DNA from: Paenibacillus sp. LS1
GTDB lineage: Bacteria > Bacillota > Bacilli > Paenibacillales > Paenibacillaceae
Length of the DNA: 64,000 nt
Reading direction: 5' to 3'
NCBI RefSeq assembly: GCF_026013365.1
Contig: NZ_JAPDOE010000005.1
Location: forward strand, 62,001-126,000
Under the pieces are notes generated by a model. The model was not told the DNA's origin and did not search any database. It was given only the letters and a program-made list of their open reading frames with translations. The first letter of the stretch is position 1. Every line of letters begins with the position of its first letter. The position numbers and the translations under genes were made by a program. Shown piece after piece: positions 34,002-42,739 of this stretch.

Positions 34002-34236
34002 TGACATAAAGTTGCCTACCATGTTCCGTTAATTAAAGACGAAGGGCATAAATGCAGTAGTAGGGAAAAGACAGGGTTAAGATTGGTAATTGGCTTTTTA
34101 AATGTTAACGTATATAATATCAATTATATGCGGTAACATTTATAGTATAACCAATGATTTAATTTAATACAACAAACAAACAAAAAAGAAAGAAAGAGTG
34201 ATGTCATTCTCCAGTCTGGTAGGCAACTTTATGTCA
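34002..34236. repeat. 20-bp perfect inverted repeats flanking a 195-bp segment, with a nested palindrome
   Basis: TGACATAAAGTTGCCTACCA (34002-34021) and its exact reverse complement (34217-34236) bound 195 bp. Inside, 34100-34141 holds two 19-bp arms (AAATGTTA-aCGt-ATATAAT type, 17 of 19 matching) around ATCA. The layout next to a tyrosine recombinase resembles an invertible switch or a recombination site with accessory arms. The segment has no ORF. It also separates the recombinase gene from remnants of other genes. Confidence 0.75.
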
Positions 34237-34260
34237 CTCCCTCCGGATTATTTATTCATG

Positions 34261-34360
34261 TTATTTACAGCGCTTCTCATTTGATTCATCTGTTAAGTGA
34301 GTATAAATCATTGTAGTTTGTATTGAAGAATGTCCTAATTGATGGTTTAGACAAAACTCC
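34261..34360 (-). pseudogene. C-terminal remnant of a second tyrosine recombinase
   Basis: The minus-strand frame reads LNHQLGHSSIQTTMIYTHLT, then DESNEKRCK and stop. It contains the LGHSS His motif and the nucleophile Tyr of tyrosine recombinases. The rest of the gene is missing. Confidence 0.75.
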
Positions 34361-34989
34361 CTTTATATTTGATGATCCTATTTCCTATTTCCTCTTTAGA
34401 TCAATTTTTTGAAGAAACAACTGTTAAAAGACTTGTAAAATTAAGTTTAACTAGGCAAGTTATTATCTTCACTCACAGGCTATCATTTTTAACTCTGCTT
34501 AATGACGCTGCAAAAAAAACTGGGAGTGAAATGTGATGGAAATTGGTTGAGATCTGAGTCTTGGGGTGCTGGAGCTTGGTCAGACTCCACTGGATGGGAA
34601 AAGTCCATCATCTGCATTAAATTCACTATTAAATGAAAGAGTAAGTTCTGCAGAAAAAGTACTTAATGAACGAGGAAGAACAGAATATGATCTACTGGCT
34701 AAAGGAATATGCAGCGATTTTAATTGAACGCTTTATTGAAACAGAATTACTCTCTGAGGTCGTCCTACGGTTTAGACGCTCTGTTCAAACAATGAATAAA
34801 CTTCATAAATTGTCCCATATTACTCCAGATGATTGCAAAATGTTCGATGAATATATGACGAAATACTCGACATATGAACATTCCCAACCTCATGAAATAC
34901 CAGTCGAGTTACCCGAACCAGATGAATTGAAAGCCGATATGCAGAAGGTGATACTCTGGTCCAAAGAATTTAAAAGTCGTTCAGCTTGA
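34361..34989 (+). pseudogene. 3' remnant of an AAA_13/RloC-like ATPase with several frameshifts
   Basis: The start reads FIFDDPISS, then SLDQFFEETTVKRLVKLSL and RQVIIFTHRLSFL, the Walker B and His switch region of SMC/RloC-like ATPases. The frame is broken by a 7-base duplication (tatttcc). Later VSSAEKVLNERGRTEYDLLAK is in one frame and ILIERFIETELLSEVVLRF, RRSVQTMNKL and YSTYEHSQPHEIPVELPEP in another, so a further indel lies near 34720. ATPases of this type are parts of phage-defence systems. The apparent 107-codon ORF from 34666 is only the end of this relic. Confidence 0.7.
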
Positions 34990-35167
34990 TCATTCTAATT
35001 CTTAGCTTCCTTTTATGTTTTTCTATTCTATATATTATCTATATACAATCATCGTTTTCGTTTTGCTATGCCTATAGCAAAATAAAAATATTATTTAACT
35101 TTCTCCTAAACGTTAAACGCATTCTATTCCAGATTTACTTCGGCATAATTTCGCTTCTAAATAATAA

Positions 35168-36376
35168 CTAAAGAAGATTTCTTTTCACCTTTATGAACTC
35201 GGACTCCATTTCTTTTATACTACCGAAACGTTCTTCTATATTTGCTGAATGTCCTCTCAATAAAAAGTCATGAACATTTTTATCTTTATTGTACAGTCCG
35301 CCTTTGGTATTCCCTGTTAACACAAAATTTATTACTTGTATTAAAGCATAGATTTCATGTCTAATTTCATATTTATCAAATCCGACTATATTAAGATGAT
35401 TATCGTTTAATGAACCTTTTATACTTGAATCTGGGTCAGTCAGTGTACTATCCTTGGTTTTAACCAAACCAAAATCAGAAACTTTCACTATAGTTGTACC
35501 ATCATCATGAGTTTTAATCAGTATATTACTGTGGCTTATATCGCGATGAAGAAGTTCTTTGCTATGAATATATTTAAATGCTTTAAAAATCTGATTAATA
35601 ATTGAAACTCTATCCTTTATTGATAACTTGTTATTATTAGCCCGCATATATTTTGCTAGTGTGTCTTCAACATATTCCATAGTATACTCATTAATTTGAT
35701 CATTATAGTTGTAAACCCTCACTATGTATGGGGAGTCCAACTTGCTAAGCTCTAAAAACTCGTTTTTAAACCTTATAATTTCTTTAGGACTTAAATTTTT
35801 CTTTGCTCGTTTTAAAGCAAATGTTTCGTTATAATGTGTATCGTGAAACTTGTAAACATTTGCGTAAGAACCTTCCCCTTTAAATAGGGTTTCGAATGCA
35901 TCTGACTTTTGGACACGAATAACATCTGTTTTATTCATTAAAGTAAAGATCGGATCGTATTCAACCAGATTGATCCTAGGAAACTCATCAGGTATAGCAC
36001 TGCCACCACTATAGGAAATAAACGCACGACATTGATTCATTATATCTTCATAATGATCGTTTATTTTAAATGCAAGAGAAGTGTCTTTAAGTCTTGCAAA
36101 TAGACTCCTTATTTTATCAATAAGATCCGAAAGTCTCCTACTTTGTTCTGCATTGTAAGTTTTATTACCGTTGTTTTTTTTATTCAAAAAAGAAAGTAAA
36201 GGGTTAATAGAAGCATGAATAAGAATAAATGTCTCTCTTAAATATTCATTACTAATGTCTTTATAAATATCCTTATATATAAACGCTTCATCAGTCGAGA
36301 ATTGCCGGTTTATACCTTCATAATTCATTTTCAAAAATCTTTCTAATGAATGGTCAATAATTATAATATAAAACAC
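35168..36376 (-). CDS. Hanks-type Ser/Thr protein kinase with N-terminal helical domain
   Basis: About 400 residues. The kinase domain starts near residue 160: GEGSYANVYKF (glycine loop), ALKRAKK (Lys), LLHRDISHSNILI (catalytic loop), VSDFGLV (DFG), then a short C-lobe with EIRHEIYALIQVI. No transmembrane segment follows, unlike PknB types, so it is probably cytosolic. The N-terminal 150 residues are helical with no match. The start is uncertain: AAAGGAG overlaps GTG 36376; ATT 36367 would have better spacing; ATG 36328 lacks a clear RBS. Single-gene kinases of this sort occur in abortive-infection loci. Confidence 0.8.
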   Translation of the reverse strand: MFYIIIIDHSLERFLKMNYEGINRQFSTDEAFIYKDIYKDISNEYLRETFILIHASINPLLSFLNKKNNGNKTYNAEQSRRLSDLIDKIRSLFARLKDTSLAFKINDHYEDIMNQCRAFISYSGGSAIPDEFPRINLVEYDPIFTLMNKTDVIRVQKSDAFETLFKGEGSYANVYKFHDTHYNETFALKRAKKNLSPKEIIRFKNEFLELSKLDSPYIVRVYNYNDQINEYTMEYVEDTLAKYMRANNNKLSIKDRVSIINQIFKAFKYIHSKELLHRDISHSNILIKTHDDGTTIVKVSDFGLVKTKDSTLTDPDSSIKGSLNDNHLNIVGFDKYEIRHEIYALIQVINFVLTGNTKGGLYNKDKNVHDFLLRGHSANIEERFGSIKEMESEFIKVKRNLL

Positions 36377-36468
36377 TCCTTTACTTTATATGTCCCACTA
36401 AACCTTGGTCTCTTAAAAGAACTGATCTAACACCAGTAACATAATACTAAAAGCCAAGACGCCGCTGC

Positions 36469-36573
36469 TCATTGACGCAAGAAGATTGATTTTTCACGAT
36501 TTCCCCTTCCGAATCTGCGAAGCCCCAAAGCTACTACCAGACCTACCGCTCCAACAACAACGCCTACTATCAT
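36469..36573 (-). CDS. 34-residue membrane peptide
   Basis: CTGAGGAGTG precedes ATG 36573. One membrane helix, MIVGVVVGAVGLVVALGL, then a basic tail RRFGRGNREKS. Resembles small toxin-like or stress peptides in layout; no family is recognised. Confidence 0.5.
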   Translation of the reverse strand: MIVGVVVGAVGLVVALGLRRFGRGNREKSIFLRQ

Positions 36574-36653
36574 TTCATTCACTCCTCAGCCTACAGAAAA
36601 TTTATCTTAACTTGCTTTAGTATCTTCTAAATTGTGGCATGCCTCTCGTTTTA

Positions 36654-36838
36654 TCATGTCCAGCTGATCGACTCCACCGCTGCCTCCAGATCCTCAACAC
36701 CAGGAGTAGTATAAATCATCGTCATGGCAATATTCGGTTCCCCGTTTTCCTTAAAATGACCCATTAGCAGAGCGACCTTTTGCAAATCGTTACCGGCTGC
36801 AATCAGATCGTGACCAAAGGTGTGTCTAAGCTCAGAAA
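36654..36838 (-). pseudogene. C-terminal fragment of a tyrosine recombinase
   Basis: Reads SELRHTFGHDLIAAGNDLQK, then VALLMGHF and MTMIYTTPGVEDLEAAV, with the RHTFGHDL (Arg/His), MGH (His) and IYTT (Tyr) motifs of phage integrases. It is fused at its upstream end to a transposase fragment. Tails of the same protein occur at 31478-31540 and, more weakly, at 31090-31165. Confidence 0.75.
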
Positions 36839-37126
36839 AGCTCTCATTTGCTTGGGATCAAAGCCATCTCCTTCTTTCCAACATAGGAGCAATACAGCAT
36901 TCTCCATGAGATTGAGCTTCCCTTCATAGCGATATACCCGGTAAGCGGAGGCGCCAATGGTCACTAGATCGGTATCCGATTTCGAGATGTAGGAAGCGAA
37001 GCTTTTGAGCGACTGCCGGATGCCTTGAGGATAGAAAATACGGTTGGTCTTCAAACCACTAATCACATGAAAGCCACGCTCCGCACTCGATTGAAGCACT
37101 GAAGCAGACGGATACCAGGCATCCAT
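36839..37126 (-). pseudogene. DDE transposase fragment
   Basis: MDAWYPSASVLQSSAERGFH, then VISGLKTNRIFYPQGI and later AYRVYRYEGKLNLMENAVLL match the middle of IS4/IS701-like transposases, around the second catalytic Asp. Both ends are missing. The 3' end joins the recombinase fragment. Confidence 0.7.
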
Positions 37127-37171
37127 AAGAGAATGTTTTACTCTATTAAATTGTACTATTTATGACTAGGG

Positions 37172-37744
37172 TTAATCGTCAAAAGTTTCAGATTTTTGCA
37201 TGTCATTAACTTGACTTTGGGGATTTTCACCTTCGAGTTCATTTTTACCTCGAAGTAAAAACGCGATTATTTTTTCAACTTCAATACTACCAGAGCTTTT
37301 AGTGTAAGTTATGGAAGTGGTTTTTGTATCACTCTCCACTTTATTGTTATTAAATTCAAAATCATTTTCATATTCGTCCTCATCGTCATCGTCATGGATA
37401 TAGTTAAGTTTGATGACTCCTTTTTTATTGGCTGCATTTAATAAAGCAGCACCTTCTAGAGTTGGATAATTTTCTGTTTCGTCCTCCGGATACTCAATCT
37501 GCTTGTAAAAAGTTGCACCATATTCTAACATCTTAATACCAATGCCGGCCCTTCGATAATCAGGTTTTATGTCCATAAGACATAATTTGTAATGTTCAGA
37601 ATCATAGTAATCATCATCAAAAGTGACATGTTCATAGTTAAAAACACCGATGATTTCTTCATCATGTTCTGCAGTTAAACCTTGATCAGTAACGACAATA
37701 ACAATCAGTCTTCCTTTTTTGTCCGTAAATTTATTATTACTCAC
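37172..37744 (-). CDS. GNAT-like acetyltransferase-related protein with acidic tail
   Basis: 190 residues; GTG start 37744 with AAGGTGGGA upstream. Residues about 20-85 carry a GNAT core with the acetyl-CoA motif YKLCLMDIKPDYRRAGIGIKMLEYG. The C-terminal half is highly acidic (DDDDEDEYENDFEF) and probably disordered. Substrate unknown. Confidence 0.6.
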   Translation of the reverse strand: MSNNKFTDKKGRLIVIVVTDQGLTAEHDEEIIGVFNYEHVTFDDDYYDSEHYKLCLMDIKPDYRRAGIGIKMLEYGATFYKQIEYPEDETENYPTLEGAALLNAANKKGVIKLNYIHDDDDEDEYENDFEFNNNKVESDTKTTSITYTKSSGSIEVEKIIAFLLRGKNELEGENPQSQVNDMQKSETFDD

Positions 37745-37882
37745 AGATTTTTCCCACCTTTTATTTAATCTACTTCAGATAATTGTAGTTCTCTTTCGGA
37801 ATTAAAAGTAAAGCATAACATGAATTATGTTTCGTGATCCTGATAGAGTATTTAGCATAATTGATGAGTCGAAAATTTTTTC

Positions 37883-38677
37883 CTAAACTCTTGGCGAACG
37901 TTTCATTGCATCCTCGATTTGAAGTAAAAACCTATCTATAAAAAGCATTTTGAAACTCTCTGTCCAGTGGATATCATTCTCATTTATCTTATAATACTTG
38001 GTAATTGAATTACTTCTCGTGCAATGTAATGTTTCCTCTAATTTTGTAGCAAGCAATTGATCAAAGATTAAGGGAACAAACTCACGCTTAATATCCGCAA
38101 ATTCTAGCACTTGGTTGATTGCGTCGTGTAAAAATGCTATTCGTAATTGCTGTATTTCATCAAAAAATTGAGATTGAAAACCTGGGGACCACAATGTAAT
38201 CGACAAGGTGTACCGTTCTAATTCTTTCAAGGAATCAATTAAACGACCTTTAGTTATTTTTATTATGTTATCCTTTGTTTTACATATACGTTTAGGGTTA
38301 GTTGTGGCAGATAAGCAAAGCATTATAAAACGGATACTTTCCTTTATGACTATGTTTTTTTCTTGAGCACGTGTAATTGCAGCTTCAAACTCATAATTTA
38401 CGTTGCCGGCCAGGGGCAATACATATTTCTCGAATTCCTCTTTATATAAAATGTGATTGTTCTCATAGTCTTCTTTATAAGAAGCGAATTCGTCTATCCT
38501 ATCAATTGCGCTATGCATCTCCTCATAAAACTTATGTATCTTGTTAATTCGTTCAATGCGTATTTGGGATGTCTTTAGACGATTAAGTTCATCTTTTAAA
38601 TTAACTCTAGAGAATGGTTTGGACGTCTTTTGTTCAGTATTCACCTCATTTGGCCCCCTACAACCGTTTTTGTCCAT
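37883..38677 (-). CDS. hypothetical helical protein, about 264 residues
   Basis: The start is uncertain: ATG 38677 or TTG 38695, neither with a clear RBS. All-helical with many Lys, Glu and Ile residues; no motif is recognised. The start codon lies inside a palindrome (38669-38690), which could regulate translation or transcription. Confidence 0.5.
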   Translation of the reverse strand: MDKNGCRGPNEVNTEQKTSKPFSRVNLKDELNRLKTSQIRIERINKIHKFYEEMHSAIDRIDEFASYKEDYENNHILYKEEFEKYVLPLAGNVNYEFEAAITRAQEKNIVIKESIRFIMLCLSATTNPKRICKTKDNIIKITKGRLIDSLKELERYTLSITLWSPGFQSQFFDEIQQLRIAFLHDAINQVLEFADIKREFVPLIFDQLLATKLEETLHCTRSNSITKYYKINENDIHWTESFKMLFIDRFLLQIEDAMKRSPRV

Positions 38678-38690
38678 AATAATGGACAAA
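38669..38690. promoter_or_regulatory. 22-bp palindrome at a start codon
   Basis: TTTGTCCAT and ATGGACAAA, perfect 9-bp arms around AATA, overlap the likely start of the 37883-38677 gene. A related TTGTCCA occurs at 38785. Operator candidate. Confidence 0.4.
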
Positions 38691-38930
38691 TTCAAAAAAA
38701 ATTCAAATATACATCATACCCTAGTTGCTTGACTTATTTTTTGATAAGATATGAGCAAAGCATAGGTCACAAACACACATGGATTTGTCCAATACAAATT
38801 AAAATTCATTCTTTACATGAATGATGTGGACAGACAGTTACCTAAGACCATGCTATAATATTCCATACGAGGTTCGATTGATGTAGTGAGTTGTGGTCAC
38901 GGTTTGCCTTCGAAAGGAGGTGAAACACTA

Positions 38931-39065
38931 ATGACCACATTTCTAGTTGTTGTAAATGTTCTCAAGGGGTGTGCAGCCTTAATTAGCATAGGGCTAGGCA
39001 TAAAAAGAATCTACTTCTTGATCAAACGACATAAGCGGCAAAACAAGAAAAAACCCACCGTTTAA
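38931..39065 (+). CDS. type I toxin peptide, 44 residues
   Basis: GAAAGGAGGTG is a near-perfect RBS 8 bases before ATG 38931. An extended -10 promoter (TGcTATAAT, 38851-38859) lies upstream. The peptide has a membrane helix, MTTFLVVVNVLKGCAALISI then GLGIKRIYFLI, and a highly basic tail KRHKRQNKKKPTV, the layout of TxpA/BsrG/Fst-like toxins. Its last codons lie in the terminator hairpin that it shares with an antisense RNA. It would depolarise or disturb the cell membrane unless silenced. Confidence 0.75.
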   Translation: MTTFLVVVNVLKGCAALISIGLGIKRIYFLIKRHKRQNKKKPTV

Positions 39066-39190
39066 TTAGGTTCGCAGCCTAACGGTAGGTTTTTTAGTCC
39101 ACTGCTAACTGGCACTGCCGTGGCTACACATTACATCTTTTGGCACTCATGGGTCTTCACTGTTCCAGCAGTGAAGGCCTTTTTTTGCAC
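39053..39190 (-). ncRNA. antisense antitoxin RNA of the type I toxin
   Basis: On the minus strand: hairpin GGCCTTCACTG/CAGTGAAGACC, then the conserved GTAGCCACGGCAGTGCC segment, then terminator AACCTACCGTTAGG...AACGGTGGGTTTTTT, overlapping the toxin's 3' end. Layout and sequence match the orphan elements at 18.8-19.55 kb and 60.2 kb. A + strand terminator (CACTG/CAGTG then T7, 39157-39188) is also present. Confidence 0.65.
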
Positions 39191-39383
39191 AGTATGTGCA
39201 AAAAGAAAATGTTATATAGCATGTGTAATGTATATGTGTATTATACTACCCGTAAGGTTGATTATTCAATCTATAAGACCTTTTCCTCGTGAAAATATGA
39301 TCTTGAGGATTTTACCTTGGGCTGAGTATGGCTATAACCTTACAACAAATCCCGCCATCCTAAAAGAGGATCACGTGTAATGT

Positions 39384-40136
39384 TTAGATATCCTCAATTA
39401 CTTTCCCAAAGATAATGGGGGTTATTTCGTTATGAAGCGTTGAGTTTAACCCTGTCCATCCTCGTAAGATTCTCGACATGCTATCTAACTCATCCATAAA
39501 AGTTTCTTTGGTGATCCGACCAGATATGAGCGTCCATCCCGCTTTAATAATTTTGTCCTGAATACTATCTCCCTCAGTGCGGCTATACTCTGAAGCCAGT
39601 TCATTAATTGCTTCTGCCACCAAAACAGGATACATAAGTCGTTGCTGTCTCAGCTCAAGCTCAGTGGTTTTTGGTCCTACAGAGTGCGTACTGAAATGGA
39701 CTGCAGCATCTTTGAAAATGATCCCTCCCTCGGCTCGATAAAGATTCCGATACGAGCGTTCAGGGTCATTAAACAGTGCATACGGATGGAGCGTGACCAA
39801 GATGCATGTTGTGACTTGGAATGTCCTCTCTTCAATGAAAAAATCTCGCAAGATTATTTCCGGAATTCTGCAAGAGGTTCGAGTTCGATAGGAATCGTTG
39901 AACTTATGGAGCATGTTGTGTTGGTAGCGATATACGAAATCTTTAAGATCTGCGTCACGGTAGCGCCAACGGGTTGTCCCTATTGGCTTAATTGCATTAA
40001 TTTCAAAATTTCTAGTCCAATTGCTGAGGTCCGTTGAATTAAGTTCTTTATTGAAAGTACCCTGATGCTGATTTAAGTAAATCAGCGCTTCTTTACTTGT
40101 TAGCATATACTCTTGCTCTGGAATATAAGTAAACAT
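39384..40136 (-). CDS. HTH (MerR/excisionase-like) protein with unknown C-terminal domain
   Basis: 250 residues; GGGAGGTTGATT upstream of ATG 40136. The N-terminus MLTSKEALIYLNQHQG...STDLSNWTRNFEINAIKP, then TTRWRYRDADLKDFVYRY, is a winged-helix of the excisionase/MerR type. Residues 100-170 include ILVTLHPYALFNDPERSYRN; the C-terminal 80 residues are conserved in a decayed second copy at 41845-42403. Probable DNA-binding regulator. Confidence 0.6.
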   Translation of the reverse strand: MFTYIPEQEYMLTSKEALIYLNQHQGTFNKELNSTDLSNWTRNFEINAIKPIGTTRWRYRDADLKDFVYRYQHNMLHKFNDSYRTRTSCRIPEIILRDFFIEERTFQVTTCILVTLHPYALFNDPERSYRNLYRAEGGIIFKDAAVHFSTHSVGPKTTELELRQQRLMYPVLVAEAINELASEYSRTEGDSIQDKIIKAGWTLISGRITKETFMDELDSMSRILRGWTGLNSTLHNEITPIIFGKVIEDI

Positions 40137-40257
40137 GAATTAGAATCAACCTCCCTTTAAATTAATAACAATTTATTCCAAGTATATCACCTATCTATTC
40201 CCCGAGTAAGTGTATTCTAATCAAGTAACAAAGAAATAGGGGTTAACCACTGATAAA

Positions 40258-40341
40258 TCAGTTGAGATATACTGTTAAAGCTATAACGATCAATAATATT
40301 GAGAGAAATAAGCCTGGTAACAGGATCAAATAAGATCGCAT
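40258..40341 (-). CDS. 27-residue hydrophobic peptide, copy A
   Basis: AGGGACGGTG precedes ATG 40341. The peptide is MRSYLILLPGLFLSILLIVI, then ALTVYLN: a single membrane helix. A paralogue of equal length is at 42513-42596, with changes that keep the protein (LILLPG, SI, LI, AL, VY, N conserved). A promoter with TATAAT (40420-40425) lies upstream. It precedes the HTH gene by 121 bases. Could be a small toxin-like or signalling peptide. Confidence 0.55.
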   Translation of the reverse strand: MRSYLILLPGLFLSILLIVIALTVYLN

Positions 40342-40419
40342 TTTACACCGTCCCTCATTTAGTCTTAAGAACTGAACAACATGATATTTACTACCATTTA
40401 ATCAATACTGACAAAGAAT

Positions 40420-40447
40420 ATTATAATAGCAGTTCAGAATATCGAAA
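40420..40447 (-). promoter_or_regulatory. promoter upstream of peptide copy A
   Basis: On the minus strand TTCGATATTCTGAACTGC is followed by TATTATAAT. An almost identical sequence, CTCGATAATCTGACCTGC then TATTATAAT, lies at 43406-43432 before another small ORF. The two share an operator-like core. Confidence 0.5.
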
Positions 40448-40483
40448 GATTCACGGTAATACAATAGGGCCATATTAACCAAT

Positions 40484-40514
40484 AAAAAAGCAACCGATCG
40501 AATGATCGGCTGCT
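40484..40514 (-). terminator. minus-strand terminator
   Basis: AGCAGCCGATC-attc-GATCGGTTGCT followed by TTTTT on the minus strand. A near-copy lies at 43518-43550. Confidence 0.8.
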
Positions 40515-40562
40515 GGATTACGTAAAGCAGAATACTTTTGTGAAACTGTTGAATTAAGAACT

Positions 40563-40712
40563 TCAAATCTTGGTGTGTTCTCTCTTCTTGATTTTTTCAT
40601 CATGTACAGATATGAAAATTATCATTCCCACAATATCTGTGAACATAATCCCTGCTAGTATGTACAATGCATAACCATCACTTATAGCACACAAGGCTAT
40701 AACGTTAAACAT
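40563..40712 (-). CDS. 49-residue small membrane protein
   Basis: ATG 40712 to TGA 40563: two hydrophobic segments (MFNVIALCAISDGYALYILA, then GIMFTDIVGMIIFISV) and a charged tail KIKKREHTKI. The open frame continues upstream for eight codons (PWEYILLFV), so a non-standard start further upstream is possible. The terminator at 40484 follows. Confidence 0.5.
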   Translation of the reverse strand: MFNVIALCAISDGYALYILAGIMFTDIVGMIIFISVHDEKIKKREHTKI

Positions 40713-40768
40713 TACAAATAAGAGAATATATTCCCAAGGAGCTCATTTCGGAGCTCCAACAAAAACAA

Positions 40769-41245
40769 TTAACAACCACAATAACCTTCTCGTAATTTTT
40801 CAACTTTATCTTTAAAATTCCCATGTATATCTATCCAATGTGAATTCCGACCACATTCCCAGCAACGATATTCAGCTTGCACTCCATTGCGAGTAAGTCT
40901 CAAGTCTAACTCAAACTCATCCATTGACCTTACAAGAGTCACATCATCAACTGAGGGTATTCTACTGAATATATGCGTCTCTACGTTATAATCATCAATA
41001 CTAGTCTGATACCCTAACTCAGCACAATAAATAATTCCATTACCAACATTGTAACTATAAATTACGAGATCACTCAAACCAAAAAATCCAGCGTATCTAC
41101 GGATTTCCTTGAGTGCTGATATTTCAAATAGTTTTTTCTTTTTGAGAATATCTTCAATACCATAGTACCCTCCATTGCTACCTACCAATCCAATATTTTT
41201 CCTCTCGATTTCAAAATATTTTTCACTTCTTTCATCTAACTGCAT
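40769..41245 (-). CDS. hypothetical protein with C-terminal zinc knuckle
   Basis: 158 residues; GAAAGGATG upstream. Mixed fold; the C-terminus has YRCWECGRNSHW and a terminal EGYCGC, giving four cysteines for zinc. The N-terminal part resembles SMI1/KNR4-type immunity proteins in its GGYYGIEDIL segment, but this is weak. A structured RNA element lies just upstream (41388-41520). Confidence 0.5.
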   Translation of the reverse strand: MQLDERSEKYFEIERKNIGLVGSNGGYYGIEDILKKKKLFEISALKEIRRYAGFFGLSDLVIYSYNVGNGIIYCAELGYQTSIDDYNVETHIFSRIPSVDDVTLVRSMDEFELDLRLTRNGVQAEYRCWECGRNSHWIDIHGNFKDKVEKLREGYCGC

Positions 41246-41387
41246 TCTAGTTCATCCTTTCTATAGTTAGTCGGGTGGCCTGTAAGTGTGATTTATTAGA
41301 TATTACTAGTAAATGTATACAATCCAATGGCTCGGTCTTATTCTGCTTATGTACTTTAATTATATGTAATCCTCCTCTATCGAAATG

Positions 41388-41520
41388 GTAAGACGCAAAA
41401 AAAGATGCAATCTTCAACAATGATTAATTTCCATTAAAAATGTGGAATTGTATCCCTGTGGACACTATTAATCGCTCTTGAAAAGGCATCTACTTAGAAT
41501 TCTCTCTATGCGCTTGCAGG
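41388..41520 (-). ncRNA. structured RNA element, copy A
   Basis: On the minus strand it begins with a short hairpin (CTCTCC...GAGAG), then AAGCG, then a long imperfect stem in which GATGCCTTTTCAAGAGCG and TGATTAAT...GAAGATTGCATC pair, followed by TTTTTTTGCG. About 75% identical by eye to 44468-44602. The T-run makes it a terminator or attenuator; it lies 140 bases upstream of the gene at 41245. Confidence 0.45.
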
Positions 41521-41844
41521 AGAGACGCTTAATGAATGAATATGATTTAATTCTATCAGAAAAAGTACCATATGAACAGAATTTAGTATAAATTGAAGAT
41601 TAAATGTGATCCTGTCATACACTTAACAACGATAATGATTTGTGCTGGTCAAGTAGGAAAATTGAACTTTTTAACTATTCATATCGGAAAGGACCAGTGT
41701 TTAGTTCATAAAGTTCTTACAGCAAAAAACCGTCGATTATTTCGGATTAACGATTTTATTACAAACTAGCATTAGTAATTTCTCAGTATTATTCTCTCGT
41801 TCCATTTACCGAAAAGATTGTTACGTTCAAATACTTTAATTTAT

Positions 41845-42403
41845 CTACGGCCCTATAAACATGATGGGAGTTATTTCGTTATGAAGACCAGTGTTAAGAC
41901 CAGTCCATCCTCTGAGTATCTTCGACCGGTTGGCCATTTCTTCCATATAATCCTCTCGAGTAATGCGGCCAGCTATGAGCTTCATTCCCGCATTTTTAAT
42001 TTTTTCCTGAATACTATCTCCCTCTGTGTGGCTGTACTCTGAAGCCAGTTCATTAATTGCTTCTGCCACCATAACAGGATACAAAAGTCGCTGTTGTCTC
42101 AGTTCAAGTTCAGTGGTTTTTGGCCCAACAGATTTTGTACTGAAATGGACTGCAGCATCTTTGAAAATGATCCCTCCCTCAGCTCGATAAAGATCCCGAT
42201 ACGAGCGTTTAGGGTCATTGAACAGTGCATAAGGATGGAGTGTGACCAGAATGCAAGTTGTGACTGGGAATGTCCTCTCTTCAGTGAATGCTGAGGTCTG
42301 CTGAATTAAGTTCTTTTTTGAAAGTGGTCTGGTGTTGATTTATGTAAGTAAGCGCTTCTTTACTTGTAAGCACGTACTCTTGCTCGGGGATATAAGTAAA
42401 CAT
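41845..42403 (-). pseudogene. decayed copy of the HTH protein at 39384
   Basis: The first 30 codons and the last 80 codons match 39384-40136 closely (MFTYIPEQEY start; ITREDYMEEMANRSKILRGW and HNEITPIMF end). About 200 bases from the middle, covering the HTH wing, are deleted, and frames are broken around 42290. A remnant ORF of 79 codons remains at 41845-42084. Confidence 0.8.
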
Positions 42404-42512
42404 GAATTAGAATCAATCTCCCTTCAATCTAAAACATTTTATTTCAAGTATATCACCCTGCTAAGGTTTTCTAATCAAGTAACAAAGAAATAGAAGGTGA
42501 ACCACCGATAAA

Positions 42513-42596
42513 TCAGTTGAAGTATACTATTAAAGCTAAACCGATCAATATTATTGAGAATAATATGCCTGGTAATAATATCAAATTATCTCTCAC
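42513..42596 (-). CDS. 27-residue hydrophobic peptide, copy B
   Basis: GTG start 42596 with AGGGACGGTG 4-5 bases upstream. MRDNLILLPGILFSIILIGL, then ALIVYFN. The paralogue of 40258-40341; most differences are conservative, which supports translation. It survives although the adjacent HTH copy has decayed. Confidence 0.5.
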   Translation of the reverse strand: MRDNLILLPGILFSIILIGLALIVYFN

Positions 42597-42739
42597 TTTC
42601 CACCGTCCCTCATGTTAGATTAGAGCCATTCCTTATACAACGTACGCCGGCGGATAATATTAAAAGCTTTTGCTAGATAAATGTTATGTTTACTTCAACG
42701 CTACAAACTACTAGGTTCTATCCTTCTGAAAAAGGAAGA

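Noticed and set aside
34100..34141. Chromosomal dif site
   Set aside because: The arms are 19 bp with a 4-bp centre and do not match the 11-6-11 dif layout; better described as a near-palindrome near the recombinase.
34666..34989. 107-codon ORF as an independent gene
   Set aside because: It is the frame-shifted end of an ATPase relic; the upstream frame continues the same protein.
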